Assembly: GCF_042680725.1 (NCBI RefSeq)
Contig: NZ_JBHUEK010000031.1
Span: 62,001 to 126,000, forward strand
Length of the DNA stretch: 64,000 bases
Direction: 5' to 3'
From: Ferdinandcohnia salidurans
GTDB taxonomy: Bacteria > Bacillota > Bacilli > Bacillales > Bacillaceae_L
Shown here: positions 51,895 through 60,306 of the stretch, in pieces
Numbering within the stretch: the stretch's first letter is position 1
How the letters are laid out: the number at the start of each line of letters is the position of its first letter
The notes under the pieces: model-generated
What the model was told of the DNA's origin: nothing
Database searches by the model: none
The model's input: only the letters and a program-made list of their open reading frames with translations
Position numbers and translations under genes: made by a program

Positions 51895-53034
51895 GTGACA
51901 GCAATAAGATACGAACATATTAAGACTTGTAAGCAAACAGGTGCGAGACTAGGAATTGTGCATACCCCGCATGGTTCTTTTGAAACACCTGCATTCATGC
52001 CTGTGGGAACACTTGCTACCGTAAAGACAATGTCACCAGAAGACCTTAAGGAGATGGGTGCTGGTATTATTCTAAGTAATACCTACCATCTATGGTTAAG
52101 ACCAGGCCATGAAATCATCAAAGAAGCGGGTGGACTACATAAATTCATGAACTGGGATCGAGCAATTCTCACTGATTCAGGAGGATTTCAGGTATTTAGT
52201 TTAAGTGAATTTAGAGAAATTAAGGAAGAAGGCGTTCATTTCCGTAATCATTTAAATGGAGATAAGTTATTTTTGTCTCCTGAAAAAGCAATGGAGATAC
52301 AAAATGCCCTTGGCTCAGATATTATGATGGCATTTGATGAGTGTCCACCATATCCAGCTAGCTTTGAATATATGAAGAAATCTGTTGAACGTACTAGTCG
52401 TTGGGCTGAAAGATGCATCCAGGCACACAGTCGTCCACAAGACCAGGGACTATTTGGTATTGTTCAGGGAGGAGAATACGAGGAACTTCGTAAACTAAGT
52501 GCAAGAGACTTAGTATCCCTAGACTTCCCTGGCTATGCTGTAGGTGGCTTATCTGTTGGTGAGCCTAAAGACGTTATGAACAGAGTACTCGAGTTTACAA
52601 CACCACTTTTACCAACGAACAAGCCTAGATATTTAATGGGGGTTGGTTCGCCGGATTCCTTGATTGATGGAGCGATACGTGGTATTGATATGTTTGACTG
52701 TGTACTACCTACTAGAATTGCTCGAAATGGAACGCTTATGACAAGCGAAGGAAGATTAGTAGTTAAAAACGCGGAGTATGCACGTGATTTTGGACCGTTG
52801 GACGAAAATTGTGAATGTTATACATGTAAAAATTATAGCCGTGCCTATATTAGACACTTAATAAAAACAAGTGAAACATTCGGAATAAGACTTACTACTT
52901 ATCATAATCTTCATTTTCTGTTAAAATTAATGGAGCAAGTCCGTCAAGCGATTCGCGAAGATCGTCTTGGAGACTTCCGCGAAGAATTTTTTGAGCGATA
53001 TGGTTTCAATAAGCCGAACGCGAAAAACTTCTAA
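51895..53034 (+). CDS. tgt: Queuine/preQ1 tRNA-guanine transglycosylase
   Basis: 379-aa TIM-barrel enzyme that swaps guanine-34 for preQ1 in GUN-anticodon tRNAs. Seen: LTDSGGFQVFSL (general acid Asp), GGLSVGEPK, the nucleophile Asp in GIDMFDCVLPTRIARNG, and the zinc site CECYTCKNYSRAYIRHL. GTG start with AAAGGAGA upstream. Clustered with queA and yajC as in most Firmicutes. Confidence 0.98.
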   Translation: MTAIRYEHIKTCKQTGARLGIVHTPHGSFETPAFMPVGTLATVKTMSPEDLKEMGAGIILSNTYHLWLRPGHEIIKEAGGLHKFMNWDRAILTDSGGFQVFSLSEFREIKEEGVHFRNHLNGDKLFLSPEKAMEIQNALGSDIMMAFDECPPYPASFEYMKKSVERTSRWAERCIQAHSRPQDQGLFGIVQGGEYEELRKLSARDLVSLDFPGYAVGGLSVGEPKDVMNRVLEFTTPLLPTNKPRYLMGVGSPDSLIDGAIRGIDMFDCVLPTRIARNGTLMTSEGRLVVKNAEYARDFGPLDENCECYTCKNYSRAYIRHLIKTSETFGIRLTTYHNLHFLLKLMEQVRQAIREDRLGDFREEFFERYGFNKPNAKNF

Positions 53035-53078
53035 CTAAAGAAAAAATGAAAAAAAGATAGAGTCGGGAGGTGAAATGA

Positions 53079-53339
53079 ATGGAAGGTATTTTAGGAACAG
53101 TTGGTCCGTTGATTCTAATGTTTGCGATTTTCTATTTCTTGTTAATTCGTCCACAACAAAAGCGTCAAAAAGCTACTCTTAATATGCAATCTAACCTTCA
53201 AAAAGGGGATAAAGTTGTAACTGTAGGCGGTTTACACGGAACAGTTGATGCAATCGACGAAAACAAGATTATTATTAAATCTGGAAATGCAAATCTTACA
53301 TATGACAGACAAGCAGTACGTGATGTCATCAAGGACTAA
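53079..53339 (+). CDS. yajC: Preprotein translocase accessory subunit YajC
   Basis: 86-aa single-pass membrane protein associated with SecDF. Seen: a hydrophobic N-helix (LILMFAIFYFLLIRPQQKRQK) and a small cytoplasmic domain (LQKGDKVVTVGGLHGTVDAI). RBS GGGAGGTG precedes the ATG. secDF itself is encoded at 56940, separated by four genes. Confidence 0.96.
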   Translation: MEGILGTVGPLILMFAIFYFLLIRPQQKRQKATLNMQSNLQKGDKVVTVGGLHGTVDAIDENKIIIKSGNANLTYDRQAVRDVIKD

Positions 53340-53347
53340 TTTTTCAT

Positions 53348-53386
53348 AAAAAAAAGAGCGTCTCGGGCGCTCTTTTTTTATTTTTC
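53348..53386. terminator. Bidirectional terminator between yajC and yrzE-like gene
   Basis: AGAGCG pairs with CGCTCT, flanked by seven or more A's on the left and seven T's on the right, so it can end both the yajC transcript and the convergent one. Confidence 0.88.
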
Positions 53387-53388
53387 TA

Positions 53389-53772
53389 TTAAGCATCTCT
53401 TCTTGATGGAGTGGTCATATTCACCCCGAAAATTCCACCAATTACAGCAGCCGCTAAAAACCCAACATGATACATTGTTTGCTCCGCTGTGAAAGTAGCA
53501 TCATACCCTAAAAATTGAACTATAAATACAATGATAGAATATAAAATACCTGTGCCTCCACCAATTAGCCAACCTTTTTCCTTTCCTTTTCCACCTGAAA
53601 CAAAACCACCGATGAAAAGAGCAAGGAAGGAAGCACCTAAAATCACCCAGGACATTGAAGATTCCTGAAGTGAAGTAAATCGAAGTAATAGTGAGATAAG
53701 TAAACTAGATACAATAACAATTAAAAAAATTGCTACCACACCATAAGCCATTGCAACTCCCATTTTCCTCAT
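53389..53772 (-). CDS. yrzE: TIGR04086-type membrane protein (YrzE-like)
   Basis: 127 aa with four hydrophobic segments (AYGVVAIFLIVIVSSLLISLLL; SWVILGASFLALFIGGFVSG; WLIGGGTGILYSIIVFIVQF; VGFLAAAVIGGIFGVNM). The pattern GGFVSGGKGKEKGWLIGG matches small Firmicutes membrane proteins found beside yajC. Strong GGGGGAG 9 nt before the ATG; the lone minus-strand gene between yajC and the DUF421 gene. Function unknown. Confidence 0.82.
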   Translation of the reverse strand: MRKMGVAMAYGVVAIFLIVIVSSLLISLLLRFTSLQESSMSWVILGASFLALFIGGFVSGGKGKEKGWLIGGGTGILYSIIVFIVQFLGYDATFTAEQTMYHVGFLAAAVIGGIFGVNMTTPSRRDA

Positions 53773-53980
53773 ATCGATTCTCTCCCCCTCAAATATATAC
53801 GAATAACCCTTAGTACGAGCATATTCACGATCACAAGGAATTAGAATAAAAAGTACAAACTTTTCTTGTCCATTAAAACTCAGGTAGAAAAAATTCGAAT
53901 TATGTTTTAAGAGAATTTGTGCACACTAAGTTGCAGTATGTGTTTCTTATATTAGATTCCATTAGAGAGGGGGGCTTTCG

Positions 53981-54646
53981 TTGGGAGAATACCTCATCCT
54001 TGTGGGGAGGACTATTTTTCTTTATATAATCCTGTTAACGATTTTTCGATTAATGGGTAAACGAGAAATTGGAGAACTTAGTCTTATCGATTTAGTAGTT
54101 TTTATGATGATTGCAGAGATGGCAGTTATCGGTATCGAGAGTACAAAAGATCCAATTCTCCATTCGCTCATACCGATGCTTTTGTTGATGGGGATTCAAT
54201 ACTTACTTGCCCTGCTGTCGTTAAAAAGTAAAAAACTTAGAGAACTCATCGATGGACGTCCAACAGTGATTGTGAACAGGGGTAAAGTTGATGAACATGC
54301 CATGAGGCATCAACGTTATAATCACGATGATCTTATGATGCAGCTTCGTGAAAAAAACATAAAAAATTTAGCTGATGTGGAATTTGCTATACTTGAATCA
54401 TCTGGAGAATTGTCCGTGTTGGAAAAAAGTAATAATCAACCATCCGATTTCTCAGATTATACAATTGATTTACCAGTCGTTCTTGATGGAGAAATTCAAG
54501 TGGATCATTTAAAACAAATTAATAAGACCGAATTTTGGCTCCGATCTGAGTTGAAGAAGTTAGGTTATAGTGATATTAAGAAAATTTCAATCTGTAATTA
54601 TCATCACGGAAAACTACATGTAGATATAAAGGATGAAAAAAGGTAA
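53981..54646 (+). CDS. yrbG: DUF421 membrane protein (YetF/YrbG family)
   Basis: 221 aa. Three N-terminal membrane segments (TIFLYIILLTIFRLMGKREI; DLVVFMMIAEMAVIGIES; LIPMLLLMGIQYLLALLSL) then a cytoplasmic DUF421 domain with IDGRPTVIVNRGKVDEHAMR and KNIKNLADVEFAILESSGELSVL. YetF-type proteins are linked to spore and phospholipid biology in B. subtilis, but the reaction is unclear. TTG start with AGAGAGGGGGG upstream. Adjacent, convergent spoVB as on the B. subtilis map. Confidence 0.88.
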   Translation: MGEYLILVGRTIFLYIILLTIFRLMGKREIGELSLIDLVVFMMIAEMAVIGIESTKDPILHSLIPMLLLMGIQYLLALLSLKSKKLRELIDGRPTVIVNRGKVDEHAMRHQRYNHDDLMMQLREKNIKNLADVEFAILESSGELSVLEKSNNQPSDFSDYTIDLPVVLDGEIQVDHLKQINKTEFWLRSELKKLGYSDIKKISICNYHHGKLHVDIKDEKR

Positions 54647-54670
54647 CCGTGGTCGGTTACCTTTTGGTTT
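54638..54670. terminator. Terminator between the DUF421 gene and spoVB
   Basis: AAAAGGTAACC pairs perfectly with GGTTACCTTTT; the DUF421 stop codon is inside the stem. The flanking A- and T-runs are short, and it can serve both convergent genes. Confidence 0.8.
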
Positions 54671-54675
54671 AGTCA

Positions 54676-56238
54676 TTACAAAAGTGTTGCTAGCTTTGGT
54701 CCAATAAAAGGAATTCTCTTTACTTCCTCTTTTGTCAAAAGCTTAAAAGCAAATAATAGAACAACATAAATGAATGATGTAACACCAATCGCTGCCAGTG
54801 TTCTTATAGCAAGGGAACCATCGGTTAAGCAGAATTGATAAAAGTAATGACCGCCTATGCCTGATAGAACCATGGTTATGCCACTCTTTATATAATCCTT
54901 AACATAAAAACTATAAGAAATCACTTTTACAATCGTCGAAAAATGTAGCAAGGTGACAAGCATCATTCCAATGACAATCGCAAGAGCTGCACCCATAATC
55001 CCAAGGGAAGGTCTTGTTGCAAGAATAAAAATCGCGCCCGTTTTTATAAAATTTCCGATAAAGCTATTGATCATTGCGGCTTTGGCTAAATCAAGAGCCT
55101 GCAAGGTTGCTTGAAGTGGACCTTGGAAGTAATAAAAGATAAAAAACGGAGCCATTACTTTTATATAAATGGCTGAATTACTATTCCCATACATCAGCTC
55201 CATTACTGGGGAAGCAAACACATATAAAACAACGATTGCTAACCCACCTGAAACAAGTGATAATCGTAACGCCTGTTTCAGGCGATATTCAATTAATAAT
55301 GTTTGCTTTTTTGCTGCTGCTTCACTTATGGAAGGCACAAGTGCTGTTGAAAGTGAAGTCGTAATGAACGATGGAAGCATAAGTAGTGGTAATGCAAAAC
55401 CTGTTAACTCCCCGTATTGTCTTGTCGCGAGATGTGTAACGACACCGGCAATTGCTAAACTTTGGGCAACGACAATCGGTTCAAAAAACCAAGAAATCGA
55501 CCCAATCATTCTACTGCCTAAGGTTGGAACCGCAATTCGTGTCAAATCATTGAATGTTTCTTTTCCGTGCTTAGCCGATTTAAAAAAGTTCTGCCGGATT
55601 CGAATCCGTTTTTTCAGCTTGAACATAAAGAATAAATAAATGAGTGACATTAATTCTCCAACAACGGCCGAGAGCATTGCACCTGCTGCAGCGTATTCAA
55701 TCCCCATCGGTAAAAAGGCCTTCGTAAACACATATACTAAGGTAATTCTGACGACTTGTTCAATTACCTGTGAATAGGCAGGTGGCTTCATATTTTGACG
55801 ACCTTGGAAATAGCCACGGAGAACAGATGAAATCGCCACAATAGGGACAATCGGTGATATCGCTAATAAAGGATAATACGTTCTTTCATCCGTAAGAAGC
55901 GTCTCGGATAATAAGGGTGCAAGAAAGATCATCATAGGTGTAAAGATAATACTTAATATTCCAGTAATGGATAGAGAAACAACCAAGATTTTTTTGATTT
56001 TTCTCTTATCACCCTGAGCCTCTGCTTCTGCTACTAATTTCGATATTGCCACTGGGAGTCCCATCTGAGTTAATGTGATAGTGAGGACAAATGTAGGGAT
56101 TGCCATCATATAGAGCCCCACACCTTCTTCACCAATAAGCCGTGCGACAACAATTCTATTAATAAATCCCAATATTCTTGTAATGAGCCCTGCGATAATT
56201 AAAATTAACGTACCTTTAAGGAATGTTTGCTTTGACAA
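54676..56238 (-). CDS. spoVB: Stage V sporulation protein B, MurJ/MATE-type lipid II flippase family
   Basis: 520-aa polytopic membrane protein of the MVF/MOP superfamily with about 14 hydrophobic segments, needed for spore cortex synthesis. Seen: ITRILGFINRIVVARLIGEEGVGLYMMAIP, the typical start of this family, LRGYFQGRQNMKPPAYSQVIEQVVRI, and repeated PLL/LPSFITTSLSTALVPSISEA. It starts with TTG at 56238 (MSKQTFLKG) behind a GGTAGGG Shine-Dalgarno; an ATG overlapping this region is out of frame. Encoded against the general direction of the window. Confidence 0.94.
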   Translation of the reverse strand: MSKQTFLKGTLILIIAGLITRILGFINRIVVARLIGEEGVGLYMMAIPTFVLTITLTQMGLPVAISKLVAEAEAQGDKRKIKKILVVSLSITGILSIIFTPMMIFLAPLLSETLLTDERTYYPLLAISPIVPIVAISSVLRGYFQGRQNMKPPAYSQVIEQVVRITLVYVFTKAFLPMGIEYAAAGAMLSAVVGELMSLIYLFFMFKLKKRIRIRQNFFKSAKHGKETFNDLTRIAVPTLGSRMIGSISWFFEPIVVAQSLAIAGVVTHLATRQYGELTGFALPLLMLPSFITTSLSTALVPSISEAAAKKQTLLIEYRLKQALRLSLVSGGLAIVVLYVFASPVMELMYGNSNSAIYIKVMAPFFIFYYFQGPLQATLQALDLAKAAMINSFIGNFIKTGAIFILATRPSLGIMGAALAIVIGMMLVTLLHFSTIVKVISYSFYVKDYIKSGITMVLSGIGGHYFYQFCLTDGSLAIRTLAAIGVTSFIYVVLLFAFKLLTKEEVKRIPFIGPKLATLL

Positions 56239-56354
56239 TTCATTTTCCCTACCTTCTCAAAAAAGGTGATATCATTTACAATTAACTATATGCTTAGTAG
56301 GTGGCCAAGCATGACAAGTATCGTAAGTTAGTTGAAAAATGGGAGAGATGATGA

Positions 56355-56657
56355 GTGGGTCAATCAGAGAGTCACATGTATGACAAGTATCGTGAAACAG
56401 TTCGTCCATTTTTAAAGAGTAAGCTGGAAGAATTCGGACTGTATGGATACGACAGCGTTAAAGAGGAAGAACTGTGGGGGTTCATGAAAAATAAAACATG
56501 GAGAAAAGAAAAAGAAGAAAAGCAGTTGCACCAAATTGTCAGTGATATTCTCGGAATAAAAGTTGGAGATTATATGAACTATGCAACGGTAGAAGCTTTT
56601 AAAGCGCCGAATTGGTTTGAAGGTGAAGGAAAAGAAGCTTTGGAAAAATTACTGTAA
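56355..56657 (+). CDS. comN: ComN-type post-transcriptional regulator
   Basis: 100-aa cytoplasmic helical protein. Seen: YDKYRETVRPFLKSKLEEFGLYGYDSVKEEELWGFM and KVGDYMNYATVEAFKAPNWF, the signatures of the YrzD/ComN family, which in B. subtilis promotes comE mRNA localisation and translation and so competence. GTG 56355 has GGGAGAG 7 nt upstream. It lies between spoVB and secDF as in B. subtilis. Confidence 0.92.
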   Translation: MGQSESHMYDKYRETVRPFLKSKLEEFGLYGYDSVKEEELWGFMKNKTWRKEKEEKQLHQIVSDILGIKVGDYMNYATVEAFKAPNWFEGEGKEALEKLL

Positions 56658-56790
56658 TTCGTAGAACCATAAATTTTTTTTAGATGTGGCATAACATTCA
56701 CTAAAGCTGTAATTGACATCAAAATCGCATTGTTTCATAATTGTGATGGAGGGCTTAAAGGACAGGCTAGTTTTTTTACTAGAATAGAAT

Positions 56791-56913
56791 TGTCTAGCTC
56801 TTGGCTCCATCGGCTCGAGGACATAAGCCAATCGCTTTTGAAGGCAAAGTGCGCCTTCTGTCGGCGCTCGACTTATATTTGTCACCGATTGGCAGGCGCA
56901 CCTTTCGCTTTTC
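56791..56913 (+). repeat. Repeat-like structured intergenic element, family 3
   Basis: Begins TGTCTAGCTC and ends GCGCACCTTTCGCTTTTC, with internal inverted pieces (AGCCAATC with GATTGGC; AAGGCAAAGTGCGCCTT; GGCGCTCG). Only one copy is in this window. It strongly resembles the TCTAGCTCCAGCGC...GCGCTTTTC intergenic repeats I recall from many Bacillus-group genomes. It precedes the secDF ribosome binding site by about 15 bp, so it is probably in the secDF leader. Confidence 0.6.
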
Positions 56914-56939
56914 TTATATAAAGGAGGATATACATACTT

Positions 56940-59186
56940 ATGGTTAAAAAAGGCCGCATCGTGGTGTTTTTTGTATTGGTACTTCTCTTTGGTGCCTTAA
57001 TCGGAGTAACCGGTACAGATACCGCAAAAAATATTAAATTAGGACTCGATCTTCAAGGTGGTTTTGAAATCCTTTATGAGGTACAACCTGCTAAGAAAGG
57101 CGATGTAATTGATAGGGAAGCCTTAGTAAGTACGGTAAATGCCTTAAATAACCGTGTAAACGTACTAGGGGTAAATGAACCAAATATTCAAATTGAAGGT
57201 AAGGATCGCATTCGTGTGCAATTAGCGGGTGTTGAAGACCAACAAAAGGTTCGTGACATCCTATCTACACAAGCTAAACTAACCTTCAGAGATGTAAACG
57301 ATAACGTTTTACTTGACGGCTCCCAATTAGCGCAAAATGGTGCTAGTCAGGCATTCGATCAAATGGGAAAACCAGCCGTTTCTCTAACCGTTAAAAATTC
57401 AGATGACCTAAAAAACGCTACACAAAAAGTTCTTGACCAAGCTCCAAACAATTTAATGGTGATATGGTTAGACTTTGAAGAAGGTGTGGATTCATTTGAG
57501 GCTGAAAGTAAGAAGCCAAATCCAAAGTACCTTTCTGCAGCAACTGTTAATGAAGTATTCAACAGAAAGTCGGTCTCAATAGAAGGAGGCAGCTTTACGG
57601 TTGAATCGGCTAAGGAACTTGCTTCATTGTTAAATGCAGGCGCACTTCCTGTAGATTTAGAAGAAATCTATTCCACATCTGTTGGAGCAAAGTTTGGTGA
57701 ACAAGCTTTAGAGAAAACCGTTTTCGCAGGGGCAATTGGTATTTTCTTAGTGCTATTATTTATGCTTATATTTTACCGATTCCCAGGACTCATTGCTGCA
57801 ATTACATTAAGTATATTTGTTTATTTAAACATACTTGTATTTGACTGGATGAATGCGGTACTAACTTTACCAGGTATTGCAGCCTTAATCCTTGGGGTAG
57901 GTATGGCGGTTGATGCGAATATTATCACCTACGAGAGAATTAAGGAAGAAATTAAGTCCGGAAAATCTATTTTGTCCGCGTATCGTTCAGGAAGTAAAAA
58001 CTCCTTCCTAACAATATTTGATGCAAATATTACAACTCTTTTAGCAGGTGTTGTCCTATTTATTTTTGGGACAAGTGCTGTAAAGGGCTTTGCAACCATG
58101 TTAATCGTGAGTATCTTGCTAAGCTTTATAACTGCTGTATATGGAAGCAGATTATTACTTGGACTTTGGGTAAATAGCAAATTTTTAAATAAGAAACCAA
58201 GCTGGTTTGGTGTTAAACAAAGTGACATCCGAAACTTAGCTGATGCCGATGAGGAAGGAAATTATCCTACTCGATTTGACCGTTTTGATTTTGCGAAACA
58301 TAAAAATAAATTCTTTTTGGCATCTGGTATAATGGTTATCTTGGGAATCGCAATATTGGCAATCTTTAGGCTTAATCTCGGTATTGATTTTGTTGCTGGT
58401 ACCCGTATGGAGGTGCTTGCTGACCATCCAATCTCTCAAGAAGAATTCACTGATGAACTTAGTAAGCTTGATCTAGAAGCCAAGGAAATCGTGATATCAG
58501 GAGATAATAGTGACATTGGTGTTGCTCGTTTTGCTGATGAGCTATCAAAGGATAAAGTAAATGAGGTTAAAGCTCATTTCCATGACCTGTACGGGGCAGA
58601 CCCTAACGTTAGCACGGTCTCTCCAACAGTCGGAAAAGAATTAGCTAGAAACGCTTTTATCGCAAGTTTAATTGCGATGGCTGGTATTATTATCTATGTT
58701 GCATTCCGCTTTGAGTGGTTAATGGGGCTTGCTGCAATTGTTGCGCTTTTCCACGATGCTCTCTTTATGATTGTAATCTTTAGTGTTACACGACTTGAAG
58801 TAGATGTAACATTTATCGCTGCTATATTAACTATTATTGGTTATTCTATTAATGATACAATTGTAACGTTTGATAGAATCCGTGAACTTTATAAGAAGAA
58901 AAAGCGTGTTAAAACATATGAAGATCTTGCAAGTATTGTAAATAATGGATTAAGACAAACATTAGGGCGTTCCGTTAATACGGCTATAACCGTTATCTTC
59001 ACAAGTGTTGCATTATTATTATTAGGTGGACAGGCTATTACCAATTTCTCTTTCGCCTTAACAATTGGTTTAGTTGCTGGTATGTATTCATCTATCTTCA
59101 TTGCAGCACAGCTATGGTTAATATGGAAGACAAAGCAACTTACAAAAAAACGTCCAGCACAGTCAGAATCAGAACCGCAGGTATAA
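56940..59186 (+). CDS. secDF: Protein translocase SecDF (fused)
   Basis: 748-aa fusion of SecD and SecF, an RND-type proton-driven factor pulling exported proteins across the membrane. Seen: a D part with LGLDLQGGFEILYEV (D1), the extracytoplasmic P1 domain, GVGMAVDANIITYERIKEE (D4, functional Asp); then an F part from about residue 455 with LGIDFVAGTRMEV (F1) and IGYSINDTIVTFDRIRE (F4). Twelve hydrophobic segments. The fused form is usual for Bacillus. AAAGGAGG 12 nt before the ATG. Confidence 0.97.
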   Translation: MVKKGRIVVFFVLVLLFGALIGVTGTDTAKNIKLGLDLQGGFEILYEVQPAKKGDVIDREALVSTVNALNNRVNVLGVNEPNIQIEGKDRIRVQLAGVEDQQKVRDILSTQAKLTFRDVNDNVLLDGSQLAQNGASQAFDQMGKPAVSLTVKNSDDLKNATQKVLDQAPNNLMVIWLDFEEGVDSFEAESKKPNPKYLSAATVNEVFNRKSVSIEGGSFTVESAKELASLLNAGALPVDLEEIYSTSVGAKFGEQALEKTVFAGAIGIFLVLLFMLIFYRFPGLIAAITLSIFVYLNILVFDWMNAVLTLPGIAALILGVGMAVDANIITYERIKEEIKSGKSILSAYRSGSKNSFLTIFDANITTLLAGVVLFIFGTSAVKGFATMLIVSILLSFITAVYGSRLLLGLWVNSKFLNKKPSWFGVKQSDIRNLADADEEGNYPTRFDRFDFAKHKNKFFLASGIMVILGIAILAIFRLNLGIDFVAGTRMEVLADHPISQEEFTDELSKLDLEAKEIVISGDNSDIGVARFADELSKDKVNEVKAHFHDLYGADPNVSTVSPTVGKELARNAFIASLIAMAGIIIYVAFRFEWLMGLAAIVALFHDALFMIVIFSVTRLEVDVTFIAAILTIIGYSINDTIVTFDRIRELYKKKKRVKTYEDLASIVNNGLRQTLGRSVNTAITVIFTSVALLLLGGQAITNFSFALTIGLVAGMYSSIFIAAQLWLIWKTKQLTKKRPAQSESEPQV

Positions 59187-59198
59187 TATAACAGTTAA

Positions 59199-59229
59199 AA
59201 GTCGTGATTTTTCACGACTTTTTATTTTC
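59199..59229 (+). terminator. Terminator after secDF
   Basis: AAAGTCGTGA pairs with TCACGACTTT (loop TTTT), then TTATTTT. Confidence 0.88.
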
Positions 59230-59323
59230 TCTATGAATTTGGATACACTAAAAAGCATGCGTATGCGCAAAAGAAAAAAGCGCATTTTTGTTCTCAAACT
59301 TACATGGGGAGGATGAGTTTTTT

Positions 59324-60220
59324 TTGAAGGAGAACGATCGTTTCAAACAAGCAGAAAAAGCCATTATTATCGGTGTAGTGGGGAATATCATTTTAGCTAT
59401 TATTAAATGGGTGATTGGGGTACAATCCAATAGTCGCGCGCTTATTGCAGACGCGGTCCATTCGGCTTCAGATGTGGCAGGGTCTATCGCAGTTTTCGTT
59501 GGAGTCCGCGCAGCAAAAAGACCACCAGATGAAGATCATCCATATGGTCATGGTAAAGCTGAGTCTGTTTCGGCCATCATTGTTGCTGTATTACTAGCAC
59601 TAGTCGGATTTGAAATCGGAAAAGCATCAATTGAGGCATTTTTTAAGCCTATCGCTGTTCCAAAGACGATGGCTATTTATGCTGTCTTATTCTCCATCAT
59701 CATTAAAGAAATCATGTTTCGATATAAATATCATCTCGGAAAAAAAATTAAGAGCGATGCACTTATCATTAATGCATATGATGACCGTTCTGATGTCTTT
59801 GCTTCCATTGCTACGCTTGTGGGGATAGTTGGGGCTATTCTTGGAGGCTATTTAGGAATTGACTGGCTTGTTTATGCTGACCCGGTTGCGGGGTTAGTTG
59901 TTGCTGTTTTAATTGTAAAAATGGCCTGGGAATTTGGTACGGAAGCAATACACAATACATTAGATCATGTGTTACATGATGAAGATACAACTGAATTTAG
60001 AGAATTGGTACTGTCCGTTCCGGAAGTGAAAAAAATTACGGAACTTCATGCTCGTGAGCATGGACATTATGTTATTGTAGATTTGAAAATTTCTGTCGAC
60101 CCCTACATGACTGTTGAAGATGGACATAAGGTTGGGAAAAAGGTAAAAGCAAAACTGATGGAATATGCAGAGGTACATAATGTTTTTATCCATATCAATC
60201 CATACTCTGATGATGACTGA
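59324..60220 (+). CDS. Cation diffusion facilitator family transporter
   Basis: 298-aa proton-coupled divalent metal (Zn/Mn/Fe/Cd type) efflux protein. Seen: six membrane segments, metal-site motif HSASD in TM2 (ALIADAVHSASDVAG) and DDRSD in TM5 (NAYDDRSDVFASI), a HPYGHGKAE loop, and a cytoplasmic C-terminal domain (about 205-298; VKKITELHAREHGHYVIVDLKI). The TTG at 59324 follows GGGGAGGATGAG; the upstream extension is not conserved. Metal specificity cannot be told from sequence. Confidence 0.93.
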   Translation: MKENDRFKQAEKAIIIGVVGNIILAIIKWVIGVQSNSRALIADAVHSASDVAGSIAVFVGVRAAKRPPDEDHPYGHGKAESVSAIIVAVLLALVGFEIGKASIEAFFKPIAVPKTMAIYAVLFSIIIKEIMFRYKYHLGKKIKSDALIINAYDDRSDVFASIATLVGIVGAILGGYLGIDWLVYADPVAGLVVAVLIVKMAWEFGTEAIHNTLDHVLHDEDTTEFRELVLSVPEVKKITELHAREHGHYVIVDLKISVDPYMTVEDGHKVGKKVKAKLMEYAEVHNVFIHINPYSDDD

Positions 60221-60254
60221 AAATTAGAACCTATTAAATGAAGAATATCAATCG

Positions 60255-60283
60255 TTGTAACAGGCCCAAAGCTTCGGTATAAT
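60255..60283 (+). promoter_or_regulatory. Sigma-A promoter of recJ-apt
   Basis: TTGTAA (60255-60260), exactly 17-nt spacer, TATAAT (60278-60283), 23 bp before the recJ start. Confidence 0.8.
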
Positions 60284-60306
60284 AGTATGGTTAAGGGGTG
60301 AAACTT

